DNA from: an uncultured Amylibacter sp.
GTDB lineage: Bacteria; Pseudomonadota; Alphaproteobacteria; Rhodobacterales; Rhodobacteraceae
Length of the DNA stretch: 64,000 bases
Reading direction: 5' to 3'
NCBI GenBank assembly: GCA_959347425.1
Contig: OY365741.1
Span: 372,001-436,000, forward strand
Within the stretch, counting starts at the first letter, position 1; each line of letters starts with the position of its first letter. The translations under genes and the position numbers were made by a program. The notes beneath the pieces were generated by a model, which saw nothing but the letters and a program-made list of their open reading frames with translations, had not been told where the DNA came from and did not search any database. Positions 27,802 through 36,736 of the stretch are shown here, in pieces.

Positions 27802-28607
27802 GAATTGAAATATTTAATGTTGAGCATGGGCAGTGTGCCGTAGTTCATTGTCCTGATGGAGAAAAAGTTATGATGGATGCTGGTCATACTAATAGCCCAT
27901 TGCACACTTGGAAACCTTCTGTCCATTTTGATGGTCATGATATAGATTTACTTACCATAAGTCATTATGATGAAGACCATGTAAGTGATTTCGATAATTT
28001 ACAAAAAAATTGTAATATTAAATTTATAAATAAGAATCATTCTGTAGATCCTGCCGTGTTGCTTTCTTTAAAGAATAGCACACAAAAAATGGGAGATGGA
28101 ATCGAGGCAGTTTATAATTGGATGCAATTGCCTCCTCCTTATATGCCTTTCCCTGTTTTTAGAGATGTAGCAATAGAATATTATTACAATTATTACGGAA
28201 CTTTTACTGATACTAACAATCTCAGCGTTGCTACATTTGTTCATTATGGCGATTTTACTATTTTATTTCCCGGAGACCTTGAGGTTGCTGGCTGGGACGA
28301 ATTGTTAAAAGATGCAAATTTTAGAAATGATTTGAGCAAGGTTACCGTATTAGTTGCATCACACCATGGCAGAGACAGTGGTTGTTGTGAAAGAATTTTT
28401 AATTATTGCTTGCCCAAGGCAGTTATTATATCAGATGAGGCTAAGCAATATTCAACCCAAGAAACGCGAGATTGGTATGCACATAGAGTTTCAGGCTGTA
28501 AGGATACGAAAAATAATAATCGTAAAGTTTTGACCACACGTAGCGACGGAAATATTACAATAGATATTGTTCTTAATCAGGGTTGGCATATAGAGACAGA
28601 AAAATAA
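27798..28607 (+). CDS. Metallo-beta-lactamase-fold hydrolase, ComEC/Rec2-domain type
   Basis: 269 residues. MBL metal motifs are visible: HYDEDH at 56-61, FPGD with D160, and ASHHGR with H189 and H190. The N-terminus MRIEIFNVEHGQCAVV is the usual first strand of ComEC-like stand-alone MBL proteins. Such domains cleave phosphodiester or similar bonds; the substrate here is unknown. Coupled to a membrane protein by a 4-bp overlap, followed by a strong hairpin. Two-gene MBL/membrane pairs occur in defence islands, but no other defence gene is adjacent. Confidence 0.75.
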   Translation: MRIEIFNVEHGQCAVVHCPDGEKVMMDAGHTNSPLHTWKPSVHFDGHDIDLLTISHYDEDHVSDFDNLQKNCNIKFINKNHSVDPAVLLSLKNSTQKMGDGIEAVYNWMQLPPPYMPFPVFRDVAIEYYYNYYGTFTDTNNLSVATFVHYGDFTILFPGDLEVAGWDELLKDANFRNDLSKVTVLVASHHGRDSGCCERIFNYCLPKAVIISDEAKQYSTQETRDWYAHRVSGCKDTKNNNRKVLTTRSDGNITIDIVLNQGWHIETEK

Positions 28608-28618
28608 AGAATTAACAT

Positions 28619-28642
28619 AGGTGGGGGCTATAACCCCCACCT
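28619..28642. terminator. Hairpin between convergent genes
   Basis: Perfect 9-bp stem AGGTGGGGG/CCCCCACCT with loop CTATAA. T-rich tracts lie a few bases away on the minus strand (TTAATTCTTTATTTTTC), none directly on the plus strand; it may serve both convergent genes. Confidence 0.7.
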
Positions 28643-28655
28643 CAAGTGTTAAAAA

Positions 28656-28970
28656 TTATCTGCTCGCAGCTGCATCGTTTAAGGCTCTGCCTATAACCCA
28701 GCCAATTGCCGATGCCCCGATAAGTATCAATAATGTTGCCCCTGCCCCTATTTCCTCATCACCATCAACTTGCCTTGAATGGTTTTTAAGAAATGTTTTA
28801 TCATAGGAAGCCGTCACAGGATAATCAACAGGCGAAGTACCAGCAGTTTCACATGCAGATAGTGTGAAAACACACATGACAGCAAAGATAAGGGGTTTAA
28901 AATTTAACACCATTTTCTGCCAGCCGTAAAGGCGACTACGAGTGTTTAGGTTATTGTTTTGTTTTTTCAT
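28656..28970 (-). CDS. Small lipoprotein with C-terminal membrane segment (second of this layout)
   Basis: 104 residues from the ATG at 28970 (TTGGAG upstream); the ATG at 28913 would give a standard 20-residue signal with lipobox LSAC. The middle is polar, and the C-terminus is a Gly/Ala-rich hydrophobic stretch (IGAGATLLILIGASAIGWVIG). Same layout as 13500-13781. The upstream region carries the element shared with the pentapeptide gene at 17318. Function unknown. Confidence 0.62.
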   Translation of the reverse strand: MKKQNNNLNTRSRLYGWQKMVLNFKPLIFAVMCVFTLSACETAGTSPVDYPVTASYDKTFLKNHSRQVDGDEEIGAGATLLILIGASAIGWVIGRALNDAAASR

Positions 28971-28995
28971 AAGATTTTACTCCAAGTTAGGTGAT

Positions 28996-29056
28996 AATAC
29001 CCCTATCAAGGTCGGATTGCTCCGTCTGTTTGCAAACAGATCCACTTATTCACCAC
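28996..29056 (-). promoter_or_regulatory. Shared upstream element (matches 19193-19255)
   Basis: On the minus strand: GGTGAATAAGTGG, the perfect palindrome CTGTTTGCAAACAG, then CGGAGCAATCCGACCTTGAT and GTATTAT, a possible -10. It lies 25-85 bp upstream of the lipoprotein gene. Confidence 0.55.
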
Positions 29057-29398
29057 ATCACAGGTGCGAACACCTTTAATATGGCTCTTGTATTCAGTGG
29101 CAACCCGACTTGATAAAAGCGGGGTTATAAGTGTTTTAAGTCGTTTTCCATAGAAAACTCCTAGTTTAAGTTACAATTGTAACCCGACTAGCGTCGGGTC
29201 ATTGCAACGTTACTGGAGTAAGGTTTCCACGTATTCACGCACACCACAGACGGAGTTCGCCTGTAGAGTTGTTATTATATTCGGTGGTGACCCGACTGAC
29301 TTTTTATGGTTAGTTGGTCACTCCAATAACGTTGCAAATACGACTTTAACGCAAAAAATCCTAAAGTCAAACGCTTTTTTCACAAATAACCAAAAAAC
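29057..29398. other. Gene-free region rich in hairpins and a diverged duplication
   Basis: This region contains a long inverted repeat, TTGCAACGTTACTGGAGT (29202-29219) with its near-perfect complement at 29320-29337 (17 of 18), enclosing about 100 nt. It also has a hairpin ACCCGAC-TAGC-GTCGGGT (29182-29199). Two diverged copies of a unit run from CACCAC through a small hairpin to GGCAACCCGACT or GGTGACCCGACT (about 29051-29110 and 29240-29297). On the minus strand a possible 8-codon frame MENDLKHL (29151-29125) has GGAG 6 bp upstream. Consistent with a structured leader or small RNA; no known RNA family recognised. Confidence 0.5.
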
Positions 29399-29399
29399 C

Positions 29400-29434
29400 A
29401 TTAATCGTTAATCGTTAATCGTTAATCGCTAATA
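29400..29434. repeat. Heptad array (TTAATCG) at the end of the lipoprotein operon
   Basis: Four to five units; the stop of the last lipoprotein gene (TAG at 29429-29431, minus strand) is inside it. Confidence 0.93.
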
Positions 29435-31015
29435 ATTCACCGCCACAAACCCGCCAGCATACCCCTGCCGAGCGCCCTCATCACTGACAAACGCGCCAAC
29501 CGCACCCAATGCACCGATGAGCCCGCTCATCTGCCCGCCCGATACAATCACCGCGCGCTCTTGGGATGAATACCGCCGATGCTCTGCCCTGCCGGTTATC
29601 ACGCCCAGTTCATCAAACCCTCCATCCAACGCGAAACTACCGTTCAGTCCACCTGCCTCCACAGTCCGTGGCAAATCCACCAGCCCAGACACTTTCTTAC
29701 CCTCAAAATCCACATCCAGCAAGAAATCCACATGCACATTATTATCCGAAACCGCATCAATCTTTACGCCCAATATCCCATCCCAAGTGGCGGATAGCGG
29801 GGCATCCACCGCCCGCTCTGGCAAAAGCCCGCCCAAATCCGACTCCGAATCAAGCCCAGCATAATATCGCCGCGTTCCATCATCAGACTGCACATGATAG
29901 TAATAGACATCAATCTCTATATCACTCAAATGTTCCATAGAAACACTGTCATACCTCGCCGTCCATCCATCTGGCTGGGGATTCGTATCAAACTTGTCAA
30001 AGATAAACCCGTTTTGCGCAAAATTGGGCAGCTGACGTGCCACAAGCGGAGTGGCAAAGCTCTGCGCCCACGCGGGGCCTGTTGGGTTGGCAAAAACACT
30101 GGCACAGAGGGGGTCATCCACGCTATCCGCATTGGCACAACTCTCAATAAAATCGCTACGGTCCGAGGAAAAATCTGCCAAATTGCAAATCACACCAAGC
30201 GGGTTTTCATCGCAAATATGCGCGACAATCTGACCCGAGCATAGACCACTGCCCGCGTTGGACAGCACGCTACAAAACGCGACTCGCTGGTCGCGCCCCG
30301 TCTCATAGCCCGTTTCACACCCCGTCCCAAAGGGGTTCAAAATACACCCATCATTCAAAATCGCGGCGGTGCAATAGCCAAGGCTGGCATTCCCCTCCAT
30401 TGCGCAAAATTCGTTATGAAGCGTGCGCCCTAATTGATAGCCCCCATCCCGAACGCACTCCTTGCTAAAGGGGGTGAGGATACACGGGCGCAAGGCAACC
30501 GCCCGCGCACAACGGGGGTGATTGATGTTTTGATAGGCAGAGCAGGTGATGGCATGGTCGGTTTGCGCACCCTCCGCGTTATCACAAACCGCCAAAAACG
30601 GGTCATAATCACAGGCGGCAAGCAACCCCGCAACGCAGTTTGGGTTTTGTGAATTGCGCTCAATCGTGCAAAAATCAATACGGCTTTCACGCACGGAGGT
30701 GAATTCCGTCCCGCAATCCAATTCCAGATTAAACGGGGCGAGCAAACACGGATATTGGCGCACGGGTTTTTCGCATCGCGTATCACTGGCATTCACCCCG
30801 ACAGAGCAAAACGCAAGCAAATCATCGGCTTTGATTTTGCGTTCCGCCTCGCAAGCGGGGTTGGATAAATTGGTGATATCGGTGCAGGAGGTACTGGCAC
30901 CCTCGCCAAAGCTAAAGGTACTGCCCGCGCAGGCGGTTATGAAAAATAACCCTATCAATACCGCCAAAAGACGGGCGAGGGATGTTGGTTTAGGTTGGGT
31001 TGGTTTGATGTACAT
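29429..31015 (-). CDS. Cys-repeat/beta-module lipoprotein, operon gene 7 (528 aa)
   Basis: 528 residues; AAGGAG 7 bp before the ATG. Lipobox ITAC, Cys29. Residues about 40-290 hold about five Cys-rich repeats of the pattern C-x3-P[FL]-x3-C ... R-x2-FC ... N-x5-C. Then one beta-rich module: RQLPNFAQNGFIF, RRYYAGLDSESDLGG, ATWDGILG, HVDFLLDVDFEGKKVSG, ending MSGLIGALGAVGAF with YAGGFVAVNY. Last gene of the operon, 32 bp after the 1892-residue gene. The only member with this distinct N-terminus and ending, so it is an older branch than the middle three. Confidence 0.85.
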   Translation of the reverse strand: MYIKPTQPKPTSLARLLAVLIGLFFITACAGSTFSFGEGASTSCTDITNLSNPACEAERKIKADDLLAFCSVGVNASDTRCEKPVRQYPCLLAPFNLELDCGTEFTSVRESRIDFCTIERNSQNPNCVAGLLAACDYDPFLAVCDNAEGAQTDHAITCSAYQNINHPRCARAVALRPCILTPFSKECVRDGGYQLGRTLHNEFCAMEGNASLGYCTAAILNDGCILNPFGTGCETGYETGRDQRVAFCSVLSNAGSGLCSGQIVAHICDENPLGVICNLADFSSDRSDFIESCANADSVDDPLCASVFANPTGPAWAQSFATPLVARQLPNFAQNGFIFDKFDTNPQPDGWTARYDSVSMEHLSDIEIDVYYYHVQSDDGTRRYYAGLDSESDLGGLLPERAVDAPLSATWDGILGVKIDAVSDNNVHVDFLLDVDFEGKKVSGLVDLPRTVEAGGLNGSFALDGGFDELGVITGRAEHRRYSSQERAVIVSGGQMSGLIGALGAVGAFVSDEGARQGYAGGFVAVNY

Positions 31016-31047
31016 TGGGGTCTCCTTTTTTATACATGGTTTATTAT

Positions 31048-34000
31048 TTATTCGCTTGGGGGGCGGGCGATAAACCCGCCAGCAAAGCCGTATCTACTAC
31101 CGACTACGTCACTGACAAACACGCCGATTGCGCCCGTTTGCCCTATCAAACCATGGACTGTTCCAGGAGTCTCGCTAGCTCGTGCAAAGTATCTCACACT
31201 GCCAGTAATAATACCTTGCGCATCAAATTCAGCATTGAAAACGTAAGCGTCCAATTCAGGCGGATGATCAACAGTAAGGGTTCTGTTAAAAAGATTAACT
31301 CTGAAATTAATGGGGCTCGGCGATTCCATATTGGTTGCATGAAGCCAGCCCTGCCAAGTTACCTCTGCATTTAATTCCACATCGGGCTTTACCAGTGGCG
31401 CACCCAAATTCACGCCAGAGAACAACCCCGCGTAATAGCGGGTTGCACCATCAGCAGGCGTATATTGAAAAAAGCCAACGCCATTCCCGCTATCGCTGGG
31501 TTTGCTGCCCGCCAAATCCGCACCGCCCGCGCCATTACGCAAGTTCAAAGTATGCACAATCGGCGGCGCACGCCTTGCATCGCGCAAATCACCGACATCC
31601 AATCCGTCCTGCGTGCCAAGCAGAAATCTGTTGCCTGTATCCGCCACGCTCGCCGTCGTCGCGGGGTGGGTGTCCAAACTACGCGTCCAACGCGCCGAGG
31701 TTACACGGGCATTAACCTCTGCACAAAGCGAATGGTTTTCATTACCCGCAGTCGCGCAAAAACCAATACGTTCCGTGCGGGTTGAAGCATAAGCATCAAG
31801 GCTACACCCCTGCCCAAAAGGGTTGATAGAACAAGCAGACGAGGCGCAAACCTCATCCAGAGCATTCGCGCCCCTGGCACACCAATCTATCCGCAACTCC
31901 CGCGCCTTCGTATAACCAGCACCACAGGTATAGTGGAAAGGCAAGCTGACACATGGATCGGCCGCAACCGCATCATCGCAATAGGAGTGGTTTGCATTAT
32001 TCCCATAGCCACAGAATCTGGATGTAAAATCCGCGCAAATGGGGTTTGTCAGATTTACCGATGGGGTGCAAAAAGCCTTACGATTGGCACGGAGGATATC
32101 AAAATCACTGCCACACCCCACGCCAAACGGATTGCCTATACAAGGGGTTTTGGCAACTGTGGCTGTGCAAGTATTGCTGGCGGCATTGTTATCGGTTCGG
32201 CAGAAATCACGGCGTAAATCATCAAACCGTGCATCGCAAGGGGAGGCAAAAGGGGTTGCCGTGCAAAGGGCGGTAATCGCGGGATCGCAAAACTCGGTTT
32301 GAAAATTCGCGGGTTTTGTGCAAAACGACCTGCGGCGCTCCCGTTCAACTCTAAAATCTCCACCACACTCCGCACCATAAGGGTTGCCAATACAGGCATC
32401 CTCCACCACGATATGACGACAGATGGGTTTGAGTGCGTTATCGAAAAAACTGCAAGTAAATTTGGTTTCTGGTTCGGCGAGAAAACCGCCAGAATAGCCC
32501 TGTGCCACACCCGCATTGCTGATAAACGCGCCGATTGCGCCCCCCTCGCCTATCAACCCTGTAACGACTCCTGCACTGGTGACGGAATCCAGCTCTAAAT
32601 TAACCGTTCCTTGCAAAAAGCCCGCAGCATTAAAGGTGGCATCAAATATGTAACGCCCCGTATCCTTTGTCGCATTACCAACAAACGTTCTGTCGGCAAA
32701 ATTAACATCAAATTCAATCGGGATCTTATACCCCGAATAAGTTGAATCAAAAAATCCTGCCCAAATCGCGCTGAGTGCCTCGCCCTCGGCAGGCAATTCT
32801 AACGGTGCACCCCCAATGGCAGTCGATACTAACCCTGCGTAATAACGCGTTTCGCCATCAGGCGGGGTATATTGAAAATACCCATAACCATCGGTGAAAA
32901 ATCCTCCTTCCACGTTAATAGAGCTACTAGACCAAACTTCCGGGAATCTTTCATCAGGAAACAAATCACCCGCATCCAAATAATTTTCTCCGCCAAGCAA
33001 AAATTTATTGCCTGTATCGGCTCTGCTGGGTGCCGATGCTGGACGGGTATCAAGGCTGTGCGCCCAAAGTGCCGATGTTGGGGTGGCAAGTACCACTTCG
33101 CAAAACGTGTGGTTTTTATTGACCGCCTGCGTACAAAAGTTCAGGCGATTTATCCGCGCTTTATAGTAGACCCTACAGCCCTGCCCAAACGGATTTCGCG
33201 CACAGGCATTAACAGAGCACAGCGCATCAGTCGCATTCGTACCTTGGGTGCACCAAGCAACACGATTGAGTCGCGCGGTATAATAATTATTACCACAGCC
33301 AGATTGAAAAGGGTTGGATAGGCAAGAATCATTCGCAACGGCTTCGGCACAAAAGGCAAGCCTTACATTATTCCCATCGGTACAAAATTTGAACGCGAAA
33401 TCAGTGCAAAGGGGATTACCCGCGTTTGCCTCAATAATGCAAAAATCATAGCGTTCGGCACGGGTGATGTCAAAATGGCTATAGCAATCTTCATAGGGGA
33501 ATCTAAGGCAATGATTATCGTCATACGCAGATTTACATATTGGCAGATTAACATTATCACCGATAGAGCAAAAGGCAAAGCGGTTATCACGTGCGGCGTT
33601 AAACCGATAGCCACAGGCACCGTCAAAAGGGTCACCAATACAAGGGGTGGTGGCGACTGCCACCTCACATGTATCACTGGTGGCGTTGCCATCGCGGGTG
33701 CAAAAATCGGTAATCGCAGGGGTGCAAAACTCGGTTTGCAGATTCGCGGGTAGAAGGCAAAACCGCGTGCGGTAACCCCGTGCTGAATCAAAATCACTGC
33801 CACACTCCGCACCATAAGGGTTGCCAACACAGGCATCCTGCGCCACGATAGCTCGGCAGGCGGGCATGGTCGCGTGATTCTTTTGCCAGCAATAATCTTT
33901 ACTTGGGGGTTCGGCAATAAACCCACCAGAATAGCCCGCCGCCACACCCGCATCACTGATAAACGCACCGACCGCGCCCAATTCGCCTATCAATCCTGTA

Positions 34001-36726
34001 ACAACCCCTGTGCTGACGACGGAATCCAGATCCAAAGCAACAGTTCCCTGCAAAAGCCCCCCCGTATTAAAGGTGGTATCAATCGTGTAACGCGCCTTAT
34101 TCTTAACCGTATTCTTAACGACAGTGCCACCAAAGGTTCTGTTGGTAAAATCAACATCAAAGTTAATATCCAGCCCTTCTCCCAAATGGATTGTTGACCC
34201 AAGCACACCTGCCCAAATGGCGCGAACAGCCGCACCTTGAACGGGGGGGGTCAGCGGCGCACCCAAGTTCGTGCCAGAAAACAACGCGGCATAATAGCGA
34301 GTTTTATCCCGCCCTGCTATATCTTGCGGGGTAAATTGAAAAAACCCAACACCACCCGCCGCTAATCCATAAAAATCGTTTCCTATTCCTAGTAAATAAT
34401 AATCAATTTTCCTGCCTGTTTCATCACGCAAATTACCAATATCCAAACCATTAAATTGTCCAAGAAAAATCTTATTGCCTGTATCTGTTGCTTTTGCCCC
34501 CCTGTCTGGATGGATATCAAGGCTATGCGCCCAAAATGCCCCCGATACTTGCGCAATCAGCCATTCGCAAAGAGCCGCGTCTTTGCCTTCCTCGCTGGCG
34601 CAAAATTCCGCGCGATTTTTACGGGCATAGCTATAGGTTCCAAGATTACAAGACTCTGCAAAAGGATCTTGAAGACACGCATCATCGGCACACAAGACGG
34701 AGGACACATTCACCCCTTTCGTACACCAATCCCTACGGGTTGCCCTCTGGACGACATAATTACCGCACCCCCCTGCAAAAGGATTAGCAATACACGGCTC
34801 AATGGTAACAATTTCACCGCAGAGGGTATCGCTGGCATTACCGCCAAAGGCGCAAAAGTCCCGCGTGAAATTATCACAAAGGGAGGCGGTCGCGTTTCCC
34901 TCGGTCATGCAAAAATCATAGCGATTGGTGCGTGCCTGTGCGTATTTATCAGCACAAAATCCATAAGGATTTCTAATGCATGATCTGTGAAAATCCGCAC
35001 CATCACATATTGGCAAATTAACATTATCGCCGATAATACAAAAATCTATACGCAGAGACCGCGCGGACTCCCAATCAGTGCCACAGGTGCGTATAAAAGG
35101 ATTGCCAACACACCGATTGCCACGAACGGCACCCGCACAAAGGGACGAACTTGCATTGCCCCCATACTTGCAAAAATTATCAATAAAATGAAAGCAAGCA
35201 TCTTCCTGCCACTTGGCACGGCCATAGCAATAATTATACCTTTGGGTTCGCGCAAAATCATAGTCAGCCCCGCAATCCGCGCCAAACGGATTGGCAACGC
35301 AGGGATAGGCTAGGGTTGCACCACCGCATAGCCCCAGTGATACATTTCCACTAATAATACAAAGGTTAATGCGAGCCTTCCGCTCAAAGGCATATTCACT
35401 GCCACAGCCCGCGCCAAACGGGTCATAATTACAAAAACTATCGTTGATGATTTTAGCACAGACAATTTTATCCGCGTTATTATTGGCATCGCAAAATTCT
35501 TTTAACTGGTCGGGCGGGCTGGCGGCAAACCCACCAGAATAGCCAAAGTACGCATCTTCACTGCTGATAAACGCGCCGATTAAACCGCCATCGCCTATCA
35601 ACCCTGTCAGAATCCCCGGACTGTTCCTAGTACCATAGGTATAGGCGAAACTTCCAGTTATCACGCCATGGTCATTGAATGTACCGTTCACGACGTAGGT
35701 GCTAAAATAGCTGAACTTATCAACGGCATATATGCTTTTGTTCGCCAAATCAATACTGACTTTAAACCTATTGGATTGCAGATAGGAAGAATATAACACC
35801 CCTCGCCACACAGCAATCGGGGCAGCCCCATCGGGCGAGGATTCTGGCACAGCCAAAGGTGCGCCCAAATCCGTGCCAGAGAGAATCCCAGCATAGGCGC
35901 GAATGGTGTCATGAAAAGTGTTAAACTTAACTGATGAAAACCCAGAAACTCCGCCGTCTTTGGCGAAGGCCGCACCTCCCCCTCTTACTGAGTATTTATC
36001 AATAGCATCGTCATCACGGGCTATACCCACAGAGTCGCCAATATTCAGCCCGTTTGCCGTGATTTGCAGGAATTCAGAGCGGTTTTCATCCCCTGCGCGG
36101 TCTTTGCTTACATGGGTAAAGGGGGGTGTTTCAAAGGATTGCACCCAAGTGGCAAAGGTTGGACGCGATAGGATGGAGGCGCATATCGGGTTTTCGGCGT
36201 TGCTGTGTTCGGTGCAAAACGCCATGCGTTGCCTGCGATTATCGGCATAGTCCGCCCCGCAATCAGGGCGGGTTGGGTCTAGGATACATGGGTCGCTTAC
36301 GATAGCCCCACGGCATTGCGGTGCGGTCGCGTTATCCTCGGTCGCGCAAAAATCCGCACGGGTCTGGCGGGCGGTTTCATAGGTGGCACCGCAATTCGGT
36401 GAAAAGGGGGTGGATTCGCAACGGTGCAACGCGAGGGTGGGGTCTTGGGTTTCCAAAGCAACCCCCGTGTTTATATTTGTGTTTATATTTTCACACCTAA
36501 CATGCTCCGCATTTTCTGCCAAAGAGCAAAACGCCAAACGGTATTGTTTCGCGTCATCAAACTCCGCACTATCACAAGCCGCATCAAACGGATTCGCCAC
36601 GCAATCGGCGATATCCACACCCTGCACGGCAAACCCGCCCGTACCAGAATCCGTGCCAGCACCACATCCAGCCAGCACAAACCCGCCAGCCAGCAAAACC
36701 ATCCATAGTTTGTTTATTATCTGCAT
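31048..36726 (-). CDS. Giant Cys-repeat/beta-module lipoprotein, operon gene 6 (1892 aa)
   Basis: 1892 residues from the ATG at 36726, where MQIINKLWMVLLAGGFVLAGC gives a lipobox with Cys21; the frame is open upstream, but the two paralogues share this start and its GGTGGGATT leader. Four beta-rich modules are visible, each ending in a GLIGxxGAxGxF...G[YF][AS]GGF block (near residues 400, 980, 1430 and 1880). They are separated by sets of Cys-rich repeats with C-x3-P[FY]-x3-C cores. Intermediate repeats sometimes lose one Cys pair. Expected to be surface-exposed, lipid-anchored and heavily disulphide-bonded. Ligand unknown. Confidence 0.85.
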   Translation of the reverse strand: MQIINKLWMVLLAGGFVLAGCGAGTDSGTGGFAVQGVDIADCVANPFDAACDSAEFDDAKQYRLAFCSLAENAEHVRCENINTNINTGVALETQDPTLALHRCESTPFSPNCGATYETARQTRADFCATEDNATAPQCRGAIVSDPCILDPTRPDCGADYADNRRQRMAFCTEHSNAENPICASILSRPTFATWVQSFETPPFTHVSKDRAGDENRSEFLQITANGLNIGDSVGIARDDDAIDKYSVRGGGAAFAKDGGVSGFSSVKFNTFHDTIRAYAGILSGTDLGAPLAVPESSPDGAAPIAVWRGVLYSSYLQSNRFKVSIDLANKSIYAVDKFSYFSTYVVNGTFNDHGVITGSFAYTYGTRNSPGILTGLIGDGGLIGAFISSEDAYFGYSGGFAASPPDQLKEFCDANNNADKIVCAKIINDSFCNYDPFGAGCGSEYAFERKARINLCIISGNVSLGLCGGATLAYPCVANPFGADCGADYDFARTQRYNYCYGRAKWQEDACFHFIDNFCKYGGNASSSLCAGAVRGNRCVGNPFIRTCGTDWESARSLRIDFCIIGDNVNLPICDGADFHRSCIRNPYGFCADKYAQARTNRYDFCMTEGNATASLCDNFTRDFCAFGGNASDTLCGEIVTIEPCIANPFAGGCGNYVVQRATRRDWCTKGVNVSSVLCADDACLQDPFAESCNLGTYSYARKNRAEFCASEEGKDAALCEWLIAQVSGAFWAHSLDIHPDRGAKATDTGNKIFLGQFNGLDIGNLRDETGRKIDYYLLGIGNDFYGLAAGGVGFFQFTPQDIAGRDKTRYYAALFSGTNLGAPLTPPVQGAAVRAIWAGVLGSTIHLGEGLDINFDVDFTNRTFGGTVVKNTVKNKARYTIDTTFNTGGLLQGTVALDLDSVVSTGVVTGLIGELGAVGAFISDAGVAAGYSGGFIAEPPSKDYCWQKNHATMPACRAIVAQDACVGNPYGAECGSDFDSARGYRTRFCLLPANLQTEFCTPAITDFCTRDGNATSDTCEVAVATTPCIGDPFDGACGYRFNAARDNRFAFCSIGDNVNLPICKSAYDDNHCLRFPYEDCYSHFDITRAERYDFCIIEANAGNPLCTDFAFKFCTDGNNVRLAFCAEAVANDSCLSNPFQSGCGNNYYTARLNRVAWCTQGTNATDALCSVNACARNPFGQGCRVYYKARINRLNFCTQAVNKNHTFCEVVLATPTSALWAHSLDTRPASAPSRADTGNKFLLGGENYLDAGDLFPDERFPEVWSSSSINVEGGFFTDGYGYFQYTPPDGETRYYAGLVSTAIGGAPLELPAEGEALSAIWAGFFDSTYSGYKIPIEFDVNFADRTFVGNATKDTGRYIFDATFNAAGFLQGTVNLELDSVTSAGVVTGLIGEGGAIGAFISNAGVAQGYSGGFLAEPETKFTCSFFDNALKPICRHIVVEDACIGNPYGAECGGDFRVERERRRSFCTKPANFQTEFCDPAITALCTATPFASPCDARFDDLRRDFCRTDNNAASNTCTATVAKTPCIGNPFGVGCGSDFDILRANRKAFCTPSVNLTNPICADFTSRFCGYGNNANHSYCDDAVAADPCVSLPFHYTCGAGYTKARELRIDWCARGANALDEVCASSACSINPFGQGCSLDAYASTRTERIGFCATAGNENHSLCAEVNARVTSARWTRSLDTHPATTASVADTGNRFLLGTQDGLDVGDLRDARRAPPIVHTLNLRNGAGGADLAGSKPSDSGNGVGFFQYTPADGATRYYAGLFSGVNLGAPLVKPDVELNAEVTWQGWLHATNMESPSPINFRVNLFNRTLTVDHPPELDAYVFNAEFDAQGIITGSVRYFARASETPGTVHGLIGQTGAIGVFVSDVVGSRYGFAGGFIARPPSE

Positions 36727-36736
36727 AATCCCACCA

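Noticed and set aside
31048..36726. The 1892-aa gene as an assembly collapse or frameshift fusion
   Set aside because: The frame is intact over 5.7 kb, modules differ in sequence from each other, and the signal and stop are regular, so a real long gene is more likely, though misassembly of such repeats cannot be excluded.
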